Shown in pieces: positions 1-8,623 of a stretch of 56,123 bases of DNA. The first letter of the stretch is position 1, and each line of letters opens with the position of its first letter. A program made the position numbers and the translations under genes. Origin of the DNA: an uncultured Sphingopyxis sp. (GTDB taxonomy: Bacteria; Pseudomonadota; Alphaproteobacteria; Sphingomonadales; Sphingomonadaceae); assembly GCA_937873425.1 (NCBI GenBank), contig CALMYE010000233.1:1-56123 (forward strand), read 5' to 3'. Under the pieces are notes generated by a model. The model was not told the origin of the DNA. It saw nothing but the letters and a program-made list of their open reading frames with translations, and searched no databases.

Positions 1-514
1 CGAGCGCCATGAAATGCCCGGCGTCGTGATCGCTGAAATATTGCGGGCCGGTGGTTGCCAGCGTTGCCTCGGCGAGGGTGCGGCAGGCGCGGGTGCGCGC
101 CGGCCGGTCGTTGAACAAGGTCGGCTCGCCCATCGCGCCGACCCAGCGCTCGCCGGCGACCGGCTGGTCGATGATGCCGAGCACTGGCCAGCCGTCCTGC
201 AGCAGCGCGATCAGTGTGCCGAAGATCGGGCGCCCGGCCATGAAGCTGACCGTGCCGTCGATCGGGTCGAGCACCCACTGCCGGCTCGCCTCGGGGCGTT
301 CGGCGCCGTACTCCTCGCCGATGATGCCGTCGCGCGGCGCCTCGGCACCCAGCAGGCGCCGCATCGCAGCTTCGGCGGCGCGGTCGGCCTCGGTCACCGG
401 CGAGGCGTCGGCCTTGGCCTCGTGCGCCCAGTTCGAGCGGAACAGCGGGCGGATCGCGGCGCCGGCGGCGTCGGCGAGCCGGTGGGCGAGGGCGAGATCG
501 GAGGCGAGCGCCAT
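1..514 (-). CDS. hisN: Histidinol-phosphatase of the inositol-monophosphatase family, partial
   Basis: This protein belongs to the Mg2+-dependent inositol monophosphatase fold. The best match by recall is the HisN type, which removes phosphate from L-histidinol phosphate in histidine synthesis. About 171 N-terminal residues are present and the 3' end runs off the left edge. Visible metal-site motifs are GEEYG near residue 67 and DPIDGT near residue 83, in the family's usual order. The ATG overlaps the stop of the upstream VOC gene as TGATG, which fixes the start and suggests translational coupling. Upstream prs makes PRPP, a histidine precursor, which fits the HisN reading. A general inositol-phosphatase cannot be excluded. 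Confidence 0.82.
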   Translation of the reverse strand, partial: MALASDLALAHRLADAAGAAIRPLFRSNWAHEAKADASPVTEADRAAEAAMRRLLGAEAPRDGIIGEEYGAERPEASRQWVLDPIDGTVSFMAGRPIFGTLIALLQDGWPVLGIIDQPVAGERWVGAMGEPTLFNDRPARTRACRTLAEATLATTGPQYFSDHDAGHFMAL

Positions 515-921
515 CAGCGGCGATAGTCCCATTGGCCGGCGTTGGCGCCGATGCCCTCGCCGAAGGTGATGTGATTGCCGTCCGGATCGCGGACCCAGAA
601 TTCGCGCTGGCCGTAATGCTGGTCACAGGGTGCCCCCCAGCGACCGTCGGGGAGGGTGCGCAGGCGCGGTTCGAGTTCGGCGAAGAGCGCATCGGCGTCG
701 CCGACGTCGACATAGGCATGCGCGCTACCCGGCGGATGGCGTGCGCCGTCCTCGAGTTCCAGCAGGCGAAACGCGATGCGCTCGCGCTCGACATAGGCAT
801 AGCCGCCCTCGTCGACATAGACGGTGAAGCGGAGGATATCGCGGAAGAAGGCGAGCGCAGGCTCCATCGCGGCGACGCCGAGGAAGGGCGTCACCTGGAT
901 GAAGGGCGGGTTTTTGCTCAT
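514..921 (-). CDS. VOC family (glyoxalase/bleomycin-resistance fold) protein
   Basis: This 135-residue protein has one vicinal-oxygen-chelate unit. The N-terminus has the typical pattern of a predicted strand followed by EPALAFFRDIL, and the C-terminus carries FWVRDPDGNHITFGE, the family's closing metal-ligand region. Such proteins are often small-molecule binding or resistance proteins, so the substrate cannot be told. Its ATG overlaps the prs stop (TGATG) and its own stop overlaps the hisN ATG in the same way. It is therefore the middle member of a tightly coupled three-gene unit. The length is normal for a single-domain member. Confidence 0.85.
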   Translation of the reverse strand: MSKNPPFIQVTPFLGVAAMEPALAFFRDILRFTVYVDEGGYAYVERERIAFRLLELEDGARHPPGSAHAYVDVGDADALFAELEPRLRTLPDGRWGAPCDQHYGQREFWVRDPDGNHITFGEGIGANAGQWDYRR

Positions 922-1856
922 CAGTCGAACAGCGAGGAAACGCTGCTTTCGTCGGCGATGCGCTTGATCGCCTCGCCGAGCAGCGGGGCGACGGTCAGCG
1001 CGCGGACCTTGGCGCTGTCGTTGACCGCATCGGTCGGCTGGATCGAATCGGTGATGACCAGCTCGGTCAGTTCGCTCGCCTCGACGCGCGCGACCGCGCC
1101 GCCCGACAGCACGCCGTGGGTGCAGTATGCGACGACGCCCTCGGCGCCCGCGGCCTTGAGCGCGCCGGCGGCGTTGCAGAGGGTGCCGGCGGAGTCGACG
1201 ATATCGTCGATGAGGATGCAGAAGCGGCCCGACACGTCGCCGATGATGTTCATCACCTCCGATTCGCCGGCGCGCTCGCGGCGCTTGTCGACGATGGCGA
1301 GCGGGGCGTTGTCGAGGCGCTTGGCCAGCGCGCGGGCGCGGACCACGCCGCCGACGTCGGGCGACACGACCATCAGATTGCGGTCGCCGAAGCGCGCCTG
1401 GATGTCGGCGCTCATCACCGGCGCGGCATAGAGATTGTCGGTCGGGATGTCGAAGAAGCCCTGGATTTGCCCCGCGTGCAGGTCGATCGCCAGCACGCGG
1501 TCGGCGCCCGAGGTGGTGATGAGGTTGGCGACGAGCTTGGCCGAGATCGGGGTGCGCGGGCCGGGCTTGCGGTCCTGCCGCGCATAGCCGAAATAGGGGA
1601 TCACCGCGGTGATGCGCTTCGCCGAGGCGCGGCGCAGCGCGTCGGTGATGATCAGCAATTCCATCAGATTGTCGTTCGCCGGGAAATTGGTCGGCTGGAC
1701 GACGAACACATCCTGTCCGCGGACATTCTCGTGGATCTCGACGAAGACTTCCTCGTCGGCGAAGCGGCGTACGCTGGTATCGGTCAGCGGCAGTTCGAGA
1801 TAGTCGGCGATGGCGCGCGCCAGCGGCAGGTTGCTGTTGCCCGAGATCAGTTTCAT
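921..1856 (-). CDS. prs: Ribose-phosphate pyrophosphokinase (PRPP synthetase)
   Basis: Prs transfers pyrophosphate from ATP to ribose 5-phosphate to make PRPP for purine, pyrimidine, NAD, histidine and tryptophan synthesis. The 311-residue length is standard. The flexible catalytic loop YARQDRK is at about 91-97, the allosteric and Mg region near [11 protein letters not shown] at 125-135, and the PRPP-binding loop DDIVDSAGT at 217-225. The start beginning MKLISGNSN was chosen because the family begins there. The open frame extends upstream, but through the promoter gap shared with divergent nadE. Downstream VOC and hisN genes are linked by TGATG overlaps. PRPP synthetase beside NAD synthetase is metabolically consistent, since PRPP also feeds NAD synthesis. 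Confidence 0.97.
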   Translation of the reverse strand: MKLISGNSNLPLARAIADYLELPLTDTSVRRFADEEVFVEIHENVRGQDVFVVQPTNFPANDNLMELLIITDALRRASAKRITAVIPYFGYARQDRKPGPRTPISAKLVANLITTSGADRVLAIDLHAGQIQGFFDIPTDNLYAAPVMSADIQARFGDRNLMVVSPDVGGVVRARALAKRLDNAPLAIVDKRRERAGESEVMNIIGDVSGRFCILIDDIVDSAGTLCNAAGALKAAGAEGVVAYCTHGVLSGGAVARVEASELTELVITDSIQPTDAVNDSAKVRALTVAPLLGEAIKRIADESSVSSLFD

Positions 1857-1968
1857 GGGGTGCGACGCCCTTTCGCGCGGGGATGATGCGCGCCCCTTAG
1901 CCAGCGCATGCGCGTAGGGGAAGGGTGAAGTTATTGCCCCGGCGCGGCGCGCGGCATAAAGGCCAGGC

Positions 1969-3636
1969 ATGACCCAGGCCGCCACGCTCACCATCGTCCT
2001 CTCGCAAATGACGCAGGCGGTTGGCGACCTCGCCGCCAATGCCGATGCGATGCGCGCGGTGCGCGCGCGGCACAGGGGCGCCGACCTCATCCTCTACCCC
2101 GAGCTTCAGCTGATCGGCTATCCGCCCGAGGATCTGGTGCTCAAGCCCGCGCTGGCGGAGCGCGCCGCGGCGATGCTCGCCGGGCTGGCCGCCGACACCG
2201 CCGACGGCGGCCCGGCGATGCTCGTCGGGTCGGTCGAGCGCGGCGAGGACGGCCAACTCTATAATATCGTCGCGCTGCTCGACGGTGGGCGGATCGCCGC
2301 CACGCGGCGCAAGCACGAGCTGCCCAATTACGGCACTTTCGACGAGAAGCGCGTGTTCGCGCCCGGCCCGCTGCCCGATGTGGTCGAATGGCGCGGGGTG
2401 AAGCTCGGCCTGCCGATCTGCGAGGATGGGTGGCTGCCTACCGTCTGCGCGCATCTGGCGGGGCAGGGAGCCGAGCTGCTGATCTCGGTCAACGGCAGCC
2501 CCTATGAGATCGACAAGGACGACCGCCGGCTGACGCAGGTCTTTGCGAGCCGCGTCGCCGAAACCGGCCTGCCGCTGATCTTCCTCAACCGCACCGGCGG
2601 GCAGGACGAGCTGGTGTTCGACGGCTGTTCCTTCGTGCTGAACGGCGACGGCAGCGCCGCGCACCGGCTGACCGACTGGGAGGCGGAGGAGCGCGTCACG
2701 CGCTGGGTGAAGGGAGCAGCCGGCTGGACCTGCGATGCGGGCGCGATCGCCGACTGGGAGGCGCACCCCGCCGACATCTACAGCGCGATGATCCTGTCCC
2801 TGCGCGACTATGTCGAGCGCAACCGCTTTCCGGGCGTCGTGCTCGGCCTGTCGGGGGGGATCGATTCGGCGATCTGCGCTGCGATCGCCGCCGATGCGCT
2901 CGGCCCCGACAAGGTCTGGTGCGTGATGTTGCCGAGCCGCTTCACCAGCCGCGAGAGCCTCGACGATGCCGCGGGCTGCGCGGCGATGATCGGCTGCCGG
3001 CTCGACACGATTTCGATCGTCCCCGCGGTCGAGGCTTTCGATGTGATGCTGGAAGACAGTTTCGCCGACCGCGACGTCGATACGACCGAGGAGAATGTCC
3101 AGTCGCGCATCCGCGGCGTGACACTGATGGCGCTCAGCAACAAGTTCGGCCCGATGCTGATGACCACCGGCAACAAGAGCGAGATGAGCGTCGGCTATGC
3201 GACCATCTATGGCGACATGGCGGGCGGCTATAATCCGCTGAAGGACGCCTACAAGACCACCGTGTTCGCGATCTCGAAATGGCGCAACGCGCATGTCCCG
3301 CGCCTGTCGCGCAATCCCGTGGCGCCGGTGATGCCCGGGCGCATCGTCACCAAGCCGCCGAGTGCCGAGCTGCGCCCCGACCAGAAGGACGAGGACAGCC
3401 TTCCTCCTTACGAGGATCTCGACCGCATGCTGCACATGCTGGTCGAGGAGGAAGCGGGGGTCGACGATGTCGTCGCGAAATATGGCTTCGACCGCGAGGC
3501 GGTGGCGCGGATCGAGCGGCTGCTGTCGATCGCCGAATACAAGCGCCGCCAGGCGCCGCCGGGGGTCAAGCTGTCGACGCGCAATTTCGGCCGCGACCGT
3601 CGCTATCCGATCACCCACGGGTTCCGGACGGGCTAG
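1969..3636 (+). CDS. nadE: Glutamine-dependent NAD+ synthetase
   Basis: NadE amidates deamido-NAD to NAD+ using glutamine and ATP. At 555 residues it is the two-domain form. The N-terminal nitrilase-like glutaminase has Glu45 in YPEL, a Lys in the [10 protein letters not shown] region near 114, and the nucleophile Cys in LPICEDGW near 150. The C-terminal N-type ATP pyrophosphatase has SGGIDSA near 295 and the TTGNKSE loop. There is no clear Shine-Dalgarno sequence. A CATAAAGG box lies 6-14 bases before the ATG, so the message may be leaderless or nearly so. It diverges from prs across a 112-bp gap. Confidence 0.96.
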   Translation: MTQAATLTIVLSQMTQAVGDLAANADAMRAVRARHRGADLILYPELQLIGYPPEDLVLKPALAERAAAMLAGLAADTADGGPAMLVGSVERGEDGQLYNIVALLDGGRIAATRRKHELPNYGTFDEKRVFAPGPLPDVVEWRGVKLGLPICEDGWLPTVCAHLAGQGAELLISVNGSPYEIDKDDRRLTQVFASRVAETGLPLIFLNRTGGQDELVFDGCSFVLNGDGSAAHRLTDWEAEERVTRWVKGAAGWTCDAGAIADWEAHPADIYSAMILSLRDYVERNRFPGVVLGLSGGIDSAICAAIAADALGPDKVWCVMLPSRFTSRESLDDAAGCAAMIGCRLDTISIVPAVEAFDVMLEDSFADRDVDTTEENVQSRIRGVTLMALSNKFGPMLMTTGNKSEMSVGYATIYGDMAGGYNPLKDAYKTTVFAISKWRNAHVPRLSRNPVAPVMPGRIVTKPPSAELRPDQKDEDSLPPYEDLDRMLHMLVEEEAGVDDVVAKYGFDREAVARIERLLSIAEYKRRQAPPGVKLSTRNFGRDRRYPITHGFRTG

Positions 3637-3654
3637 CAACAGGAGGAGAGGGCC

Positions 3655-4077
3655 ATGGCGTTGCTGGGGGAGGGCGTTCGGCCTGATCGCGCCGGAGCGG
3701 CGCTGGAGGTGCTGCGGGTCACCGTCGCGCTGCTGATCCTGATCCACGGCGCCTGGCGCCTGACGATGGGCGGGGTCGAGCCGTTCGGTGTATGGCTCGA
3801 AAGCATCGGTTTTCCGTTCGGCTATGGCTGGGCGATGGCGGTGACGATTTATGAGCTGATCGGGCCGGCGCTGATGCTGGCGCGGCGCTGGACCAGCCTC
3901 GTCGCGCTCGGCCATGCGGCGATCCTGACGCTGGGCATGATCCTCGTCCATCTGCCCGCGGGCTGGTTCGTCGTCGGCGCGGGACGCAACGGCGTCGAAT
4001 ATAGCGTGCTGCTGATCGTCGCGCTGCTCGCGATTGCCTGGGCATGGTGGCCCGCGCGCCGCGAAGGGGCCGGATAA
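3655..4077 (+). CDS. DoxX family membrane protein
   Basis: This 140-residue integral membrane protein has about four predicted hydrophobic helices, beginning near LRVTVALLILIHGAW. The first helix followed by a short amphipathic stretch and a GPALMLARRW segment resembles the DoxX/DUF417-type quinol-oxidase-associated family. The role of most members is undefined. The start is supported by AGGAGG about 8 bases before the ATG. It follows nadE by 18 bp and probably shares its transcript. Function is not inferred beyond membrane location. Confidence 0.75.
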   Translation: MALLGEGVRPDRAGAALEVLRVTVALLILIHGAWRLTMGGVEPFGVWLESIGFPFGYGWAMAVTIYELIGPALMLARRWTSLVALGHAAILTLGMILVHLPAGWFVVGAGRNGVEYSVLLIVALLAIAWAWWPARREGAG

Positions 4078-4117
4078 TCTGTCGCCCCGCCGCCAAATGA
4101 CGCTATAGGCGCGCGCC

Positions 4118-5428
4118 ATGACCGTCGTAACCCGTTTCGCCCCCTCGCCGACCGGCCGCCTGCATGTCGGCAATGTCCGCACCGCGCTGCACAACTGGCT
4201 GTGGGCGAGGAAGCATGGCGGGCGCTTCCTGCTGCGCATCGACGATACCGACGGCGAGCGGTCGCGCGAGGAGCATGTCGAGAGCATCCGCGCCGACCTT
4301 GGCTGGCTGGGGCTCGACGTGGACGGCGAGGAGCGCCAGTCGGCGCGTTTCGACCTTTATGAGGCGGAGTTTGAAAAGCTGAAGGCGGCGGGGCGGGTCT
4401 ATGCCTGTTACGAGACGCCCGAAGAGCTGGAGATACGGCGCAAGATATTGCTCTCGCGCGGACTGCCGCCGGTCTATGAGCGCAAGCCCGCCGATGCGCC
4501 GGTGCCGGAGGGGGTGGCGCCGCATTGGCGCTTCCGCCTCGACCATGATGCGCCGATCGAGTGGACCGATCTGGTTCGCGATGCTCAGCATTTCGAACCG
4601 ATAACCATGTCCGACCCGGTGGTGCGGCGCGCCGACGGCAGCTGGCTCTATCTGCTGCCCAGCGTGATCGACGATATCGCGATGGGCGTCACCCATGTCG
4701 TGCGCGGCGAGGATCATGTGTCGAACACCGCGGCGCAGGTGCAGATGTTCGCGAGCCTCGGCGCGGTGCCGCCCGCCTTCGCGCACGAGGCGCTGCTTGT
4801 CGGGGCCGAGGGGAAATTGTCGAAGCGGCTGGGCTCGCTGGGCATGGACGCGCTGCGCGATCAGGGGATCGAGCCTGTCGCGCTCGCGGCGCTGCTCGCG
4901 CGGCTCGGCACCGCCGACCCGGTCGAGCCGGTGACGGGCATGGCGCCGCTGATCGAGCGCATCGATTTCGCCCGCTCCGGGCGCGCGCCGGCGCGCTTCG
5001 CCGAGGAGGAACTGGCGTTGCTCAACAAGAAGAGCGTTCACCGGGTGGACCAGGCGGGGGTGGGGGGCCGCCTGCCCGCCGCAATCGACGCGGCGCGCTG
5101 GCGGGCGATCCGTCCGAATCTGGCGACCGTCGCTGAAGCCGCCGAATGGGCGCCGATATTCGACGGCCCCTTCGTCCCGCCCGCGCCCGATGTCGCCGAC
5201 CGGCCGGTGCTCGCCGCCGCCGCCGCGGCCGTGCCCGGCATCGACTGGCGCGCCGACCCATGGCACGCGCTGACCGCCGCGGCGAAGGAAGCGACAGGCG
5301 CGAAGGGCCGCGCGCTGTTCCTGCCGCTGCGCCGCGCGCTGACCGGGCGCGACCATGGCCCCGACATGGGCGAACTGCTGCCGCTGATCGCGAAGGAAGA
5401 GGTGTCGCGGCGGTTGGCGGTTGCCTAA
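4118..5428 (+). CDS. gltX: Glutamyl-tRNA synthetase (short form)
   Basis: This class I aminoacyl-tRNA synthetase charges tRNA with glutamate. The HIGH motif appears as HVGN (16-19) in APSPTGRLHVGN and the KMSKS motif as KLSKR (233-237). IDDTD (41-45) and the VVRGEDHVSNT substrate loop (about 194-204) are intact. At 436 residues it is shorter than the E. coli enzyme. Many alphaproteobacteria have two gltX copies, one of them tRNA-Gln-directed, and which this is cannot be decided here. A TATAGG -10 hexamer (4104-4109) ends 8 bases before the ATG and no Shine-Dalgarno is visible, so a leaderless mRNA is likely. Confidence 0.95.
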   Translation: MTVVTRFAPSPTGRLHVGNVRTALHNWLWARKHGGRFLLRIDDTDGERSREEHVESIRADLGWLGLDVDGEERQSARFDLYEAEFEKLKAAGRVYACYETPEELEIRRKILLSRGLPPVYERKPADAPVPEGVAPHWRFRLDHDAPIEWTDLVRDAQHFEPITMSDPVVRRADGSWLYLLPSVIDDIAMGVTHVVRGEDHVSNTAAQVQMFASLGAVPPAFAHEALLVGAEGKLSKRLGSLGMDALRDQGIEPVALAALLARLGTADPVEPVTGMAPLIERIDFARSGRAPARFAEEELALLNKKSVHRVDQAGVGGRLPAAIDAARWRAIRPNLATVAEAAEWAPIFDGPFVPPAPDVADRPVLAAAAAAVPGIDWRADPWHALTAAAKEATGAKGRALFLPLRRALTGRDHGPDMGELLPLIAKEEVSRRLAVA

Positions 5429-5460
5429 GAATCTGTGGGGATTCAGCCGATCGCCGCTTT

Positions 5461-5640
5461 TCCCTCCCCCTTGATGGGGGAGGCAGCGAGACTTGCCAGC
5501 TTGCTGGCTTAGTCGCAGCGGAGGGGGTGCGGTTCCGGCCTGAAGCAGCAGTGCGAGGACGCACCGTCACCCCCATCCAACTCCGCCTAATCGCCTTCGG
5601 CGATAAGGCTGCGTATCCTTCCCCCATCAAGGGGGAAGGC
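5461..5640. repeat. Palindromic intergenic repeat, class A (variant)
   Basis: Hairpin CCTCCCCCTTGATGGGGGAGG at the left pairs in layout with CCTTCCCCCATCAAGGGGG at the right. The internal words GGCAGCGAGACTTG and TAGTCGCAGCGGAGG are shared with the class A copies near 18.8 and 27.4 kb. It fills the gap between gltX and tonB and probably ends the gltX transcript. Confidence 0.8.
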
Positions 5641-5736
5641 GGGTTGAATCCTCACAGCCCCCAAACCGTAGTCCGGAAATCACCATGCTCCAAGCCATCG
5701 GCCAGCGCCGCGCATCGCCCTTCCCGACTTCGCCGC

Positions 5737-5772
5737 TTGACAATATTCGATATGTTATAGTATCACATAATC
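5737..5772 (+). promoter_or_regulatory. Promoter with Zur-like operator upstream of tonB
   Basis: A consensus -35 TTGACA (5737-5742) is followed by an AT-rich near-palindrome at 5749-5772 whose core reads ATGTTATAGTATCACAT. From memory this matches the proteobacterial Zur consensus (GTTATANTATAAC with flanking AT...CAT) at all but one base of the 17-base core. The -10 region (for example TATCAC at 5761-5766, 18-base spacer) lies inside it, the usual layout for repression. The assignment to Zur is inference from sequence only. Confidence 0.6.
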
Positions 5773-5836
5773 TCGATCCGGCGGGCACGGGCGGTCAAGG
5801 CGCGGACACCGGGTCGCACACGGCAAGGAGAGTGCC

Positions 5837-6568
5837 ATGACCCTGATTCCCTTGATATCCGCCATCGTCGCGGCCCCCGAAGCGACCACAGCTCCTGCCG
5901 GAGCCGCGCTGCGGCTCGAGCGCGGGGGTTACGATCCGGGCGCGCGCCATCGGCCGCTCGCCGCTGCCTTGGCGGTCGGGCTGCCCGTGGCGATGGTCGT
6001 CGCGGTCGCGCTGTCGCCGATGATCGTCGTCACGCCGCCGAAGTCCGCGCCGACCATCGGCACGCTGATCGAGATCGAAAAGCCGAAGCCGCCGGAGACG
6101 CAGGAAGCACCGCCGCAGACCCAGCCGGCGCAAAGCACGATGACCGTCACCGAATCGCCGTTGCAGCCGGTCGCGCTGGACCCGGTCGTTGTCGCGCCAC
6201 AGCCGCCCTATGTCCCGCCCGCGGGAACGGGCTCGGGGCCGCCGACCGTCGTCGAGACGCCGGTTGCGCCGCCGCCCAAGCTCGTGCTTGCGCAGCTCGA
6301 TCAGCGCCATCTCGGCGCCTTCCAGCCCGACTATCCGCTGCGCGAGCAGCGCGAAGGGATCGAGGGCGTGGCCAGGGTGCGCGTGCTGATTGGCACCGAC
6401 GGCCGGGTGAAGGCGGTCGAGCTGGTCAGCACCGACAGCCCCGGCTTCTTCGAGGCGACGAAGAAGCGCGCGCTCGCGCGCTGGCGCTTCAAGCCCGCGA
6501 CGCGCGGCGGCGTGGCCGAGGAAAGCTGGAAGGAAATGACGGTGCGCTTCGAGATCCGCAACGCCTGA
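5837..6568 (+). CDS. tonB: TonB-family energy transducer
   Basis: TonB proteins couple the inner-membrane proton gradient to outer-membrane TonB-dependent receptors. In this 243-residue protein a cytoplasmic N-terminus is followed by one membrane helix (about 41-66). A Pro-rich periplasmic spacer rich in PPET, PPQTQ and VAPQPP follows at about 66-150. The C-terminal TonB domain ends with [18 protein letters not shown] and [10 protein letters not shown]. The start is supported by AAGGAG 8 bases before the ATG. No exbB or exbD is adjacent, so it must use ExbBD from elsewhere. The Zur-like box in its promoter suggests a zinc-starvation-induced paralogue for a zinc-receptor system. That role is inference. 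Confidence 0.9.
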   Translation: MTLIPLISAIVAAPEATTAPAGAALRLERGGYDPGARHRPLAAALAVGLPVAMVVAVALSPMIVVTPPKSAPTIGTLIEIEKPKPPETQEAPPQTQPAQSTMTVTESPLQPVALDPVVVAPQPPYVPPAGTGSGPPTVVETPVAPPPKLVLAQLDQRHLGAFQPDYPLREQREGIEGVARVRVLIGTDGRVKAVELVSTDSPGFFEATKKRALARWRFKPATRGGVAEESWKEMTVRFEIRNA

Positions 6569-6581
6569 GGTCCCTTGCGCG

Positions 6582-6615
6582 GCGGGCGGCCTTCTGCGCC
6601 GCCCGCCCGCTCTTT
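6582..6615 (+). terminator. Probable terminator after tonB
   Basis: A perfect 9-bp GC stem, GCGGGCGGC (6582-6590) with GCCGCCCGC (6598-6606), has a 7-base loop and is followed by CCGCTCTTTCCC. It lies just after the tonB stop. The tail is only moderately T-rich. Confidence 0.55.
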
Positions 6616-6777
6616 CCCTTGACACAAGCGCCGAATCCCGCCAATGGCGCGCGGATAAATGGGGGCGGCGCGTTGCCCGCGCGGCCCTCTTTGTTTTTCA
6701 CAGCAACCGCCGGGGCCATCGTCCCGCCACATTTTCCGCCGGTGCGGACGATGTGCCAACAGTTTGAGGATAGGGCC

Positions 6778-6945
6778 ATGGCCAAGCCGACGACGATCAA
6801 GATCAAGCTGGTGAGCAGCGCCGACACCGGCTTCTATTACGTCACCAAGAAGAATCCGCGCACGATGACCGAGAAGATGTCGCAGCGCAAATACGACCCC
6901 GTCGCGCGCAAGCACGTCGAGTTCAAGGAAGCGAAGATCAAGTGA
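6778..6945 (+). CDS. rpmG: 50S ribosomal protein bL33, zinc-free form
   Basis: bL33 is a small protein of the large ribosomal subunit near the E site. The 55 residues begin [18 protein letters not shown] and include the family segment [15 protein letters not shown]. The two CxxC zinc pairs of the C+ form are absent, so this is the C- type normal in many alphaproteobacteria. The ATG at 6778 was chosen because it matches the family start and has GAGGA about 10 bases upstream. The frame is open further 5', but that stretch is not ribosomal. It is monocistronic between terminator-like hairpins. A TTGACA at 6619-6624 may be its -35, but no good -10 is visible. Confidence 0.95.
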   Translation: MAKPTTIKIKLVSSADTGFYYVTKKNPRTMTEKMSQRKYDPVARKHVEFKEAKIK

Positions 6946-6989
6946 CGTTTTGACCCGTTTCGCAAAGCGAAACGGCGAGGCAAAACGTC
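6944..6989 (+). terminator. Hairpin at the 3' end of rpmG
   Basis: An inner stem CCGTTTCG/CGAAACGG with loop CAAAG is flanked by an outer arm GACGTTTTG/CAAAACGTC. It begins at the last bases of rpmG. There is no clear T-run, so it may stabilise the 3' end rather than terminate. Confidence 0.45.
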
Positions 6990-7086
6990 ATCCCGGCGAA
7001 AGCCGGGATCGGGGGCGGCCATTTGCGCCGCCCTTTTTCGTGCGTGTTCGCGAAGCCGGTTTTGGCGTGGGGAGCGGCCAATCAAA

Positions 7087-7218
7087 TCCTCCCCACTTGT
7101 GGGGAGGTGGCAGCGCGAAGCGCTGACGGAGGGGGGGCGCGTCTTTGCGCAACGCTGCTTCAGGCCGATAGCCCCCTCCACCGCCTGCGGCGGTCCCCCT
7201 CCCCGCAAGCGGGGAGGA
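7087..7218. repeat. Palindromic intergenic repeat, class A' copy 1
   Basis: The left hairpin TCCTCCCC..GGGGAGG and the right hairpin CCCTCCCCGC..GCGGGGAGGA flank a core with a GGCAGCGCGAAGCGCTG palindrome and CCGCCTGCGGCGG. The same layout returns at 17106-17244. It fills the gap between rpmG and divK, which are convergent. Confidence 0.8.
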
Positions 7219-7248
7219 CCTTTATGGCCGCAACCCGCCGCGACGTCC

Positions 7249-7611
7249 CTACGCGAACGCCCCCACGCTCTCGATGAATTTGATCACCGAAATCGGCTTC
7301 GACACATAGGCTTCCGCCCCCGCCGCGCGGATCTGTTCCTCGTCGCCCTTTCCGGCATAGGCGGTGACCGCCATGATCGGAACGCTGCGCAGCGCCGCGT
7401 CGGCCTTCATCTGGCCGATCAGCTCGAGCCCGCTGACGTGCGGCAGCTGGATGTCCATGATGATCAGGTCGGGGGTCAGTTCGCGCGCCTTCGCCAGCGC
7501 GTCGCGGCCGTCGCGCACCGGGTGCGCGCTGTAGCCATGGGCGTTGAGCAGGTCGCAGAACAGGCGCAGGTTGAGCTCATTGTCCTCGACGACCAGCACG
7601 GTCTTGCCCAT
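7249..7611 (-). CDS. divK: Single-domain response regulator DivK
   Basis: DivK is a stand-alone receiver protein. In Caulobacter it acts with DivJ/PleC and DivL-CckA to lower CtrA activity in the cell cycle. The 120-residue length fits one receiver domain. Acidic residues Glu9 and Asp10 lie in VVEDNE, the phosphorylation site is Asp53 in IMDIQLP, a Thr is in AVTAYA, and Lys is in VSKPIS near 105. The motif order and the number of the Asp match Caulobacter DivK. No output domain follows. In Caulobacter divK often precedes pleD, but no pleD follows here. Confidence 0.93.
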   Translation of the reverse strand: MGKTVLVVEDNELNLRLFCDLLNAHGYSAHPVRDGRDALAKARELTPDLIIMDIQLPHVSGLELIGQMKADAALRSVPIMAVTAYAGKGDEEQIRAAGAEAYVSKPISVIKFIESVGAFA

Positions 7612-7699
7612 CGCTTTTCCGTTTCCCCGCTTGCGTCCGCGGCCGGTTTAGGCGAATCGGCGCGGCGATACAATTGCTTCGCGGGAAAGGACGGCCGGA

Positions 7700-7972
7700 G
7701 TGGACGAAGGCGATGCGGCGCTGGCGCTGAACGCGCTCGGCTGGATATTGGCCGACGAGGCCCGCGCCGAGCGGCTGCTCGGCACGACCGGGCTGACCCC
7801 TGACGGGCTGCGCGATGCGCTGGGCGAGCGCGCGACGCTTGCCGCCATCCTGTCCTTCCTGACCGCGCACGAGCCCGACCTTGTCGCCTGCGCCGCGGCG
7901 CTCGATATGCAGCCGCAGAGCATCGCCGCCGCGGCGAACCGGCTCGAAGGAAAGCGAAGGATGGACGCATGA
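7700..7972 (+). CDS. DUF3572 family protein
   Basis: This 90-residue soluble protein is typical of DUF3572, a small alphaproteobacterial family of unknown function. It shows ALNALGWILADEARAERLLGTTG near the N-terminus, a conserved family pattern, and LAAILSFLTAHEP in the middle. It opens an operon: its last codons overlap the start of the HAD gene by 4 bases, and RidA follows. It diverges from divK, and homologues are often found beside divK in this lineage (family knowledge by recall). No function is claimed. Confidence 0.8.
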   Translation: MDEGDAALALNALGWILADEARAERLLGTTGLTPDGLRDALGERATLAAILSFLTAHEPDLVACAAALDMQPQSIAAAANRLEGKRRMDA

Positions 7973-8610
7973 CCCGCCCGCTCGTCATCACCGATTGCGA
8001 CGAAGTGCTGATGCACATGGTCGTCCCCTTCGCGCAGTGGGTGGACGAGGAACATGGCGTGCTGTTCCGCATGGAGGACACGGGTTTCGCCAATGCGCTC
8101 AAGCGCAAGGAATGCGGCACGCCGCTCGAGGCGGCCGAGGTGTGGCCGTTGCTCGACGGCTTCTTTCGCGAGGAGATGGCGCGGCAGACCGCGATTCCCG
8201 GCGCGATGGCGGCGATGGCGGCGATCGGCGCGGTGGCGGACATCGTCGTGCTGACCAATGTCGGACCCGAGCATCAGCAGCGCCGCGCCGACCAGCTCGC
8301 CACGCTCGGCCTCCACGCGCCGGTGATCGGCAGCCGCGGCGGCAAGGGCGAGCCGGTGCGCCGGCTGATCGACGAGCGTCGGCCGAGCGTCGCCTTGTTC
8401 ATCGACGACCTCGCCAATCATCACAGGTCGGTCGCGCTGGAGGCGGCGGGCGTGTGGCGGCTGCACATGGTCGGCGAGCCGGCGATCGCGGGCAAGGTGC
8501 CGACCGCGCGCCACGCTCATGCGCGCATCGACGACTGGGCGGCGGCGCAGGACTGGATATTGGCGCGCCTCGCCGAAAATATCGCCGCGCCGGGCCCCGA
8601 ACTGGTTTAG
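7969..8610 (+). CDS. HAD superfamily hydrolase
   Basis: This 213-residue protein has the HAD fold. Motif I is DCDEV with Asp9 and Asp11, a motif II region is VLTNVG near 100, a Lys-bearing region SRGGKGEP lies near 124, and the acidic motif IV is FIDDLANH near 145. These residues support phosphohydrolase chemistry with an aspartyl-phosphate intermediate. The substrate is not recognisable. The ATGA overlap with the DUF3572 gene and the 13-bp gap to ridA indicate co-translation in one operon. Confidence 0.85.
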   Translation: MTRPLVITDCDEVLMHMVVPFAQWVDEEHGVLFRMEDTGFANALKRKECGTPLEAAEVWPLLDGFFREEMARQTAIPGAMAAMAAIGAVADIVVLTNVGPEHQQRRADQLATLGLHAPVIGSRGGKGEPVRRLIDERRPSVALFIDDLANHHRSVALEAAGVWRLHMVGEPAIAGKVPTARHAHARIDDWAAAQDWILARLAENIAAPGPELV

Positions 8611-8623
8611 GAAGGAACGACAT

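Noticed and set aside
1897-4287. Very long minus-strand open frame opposite nadE and the DoxX gene, and similar long frames opposite feoB, leuS and pepP
   Set aside because: These are GC-rich antisense shadows: Arg/His/Ala-rich compositions without domains, opposite clear genes.
5837-6568. Search for exbB/exbD partners or a TonB receptor next to tonB
   Set aside because: The neighbours are gltX and rpmG only. No partner gene is adjacent.
6944-6989. tRNA-like folded region after rpmG
   Set aside because: It is a simple double hairpin without T-loop or anticodon features. No tRNA was found anywhere in the window.
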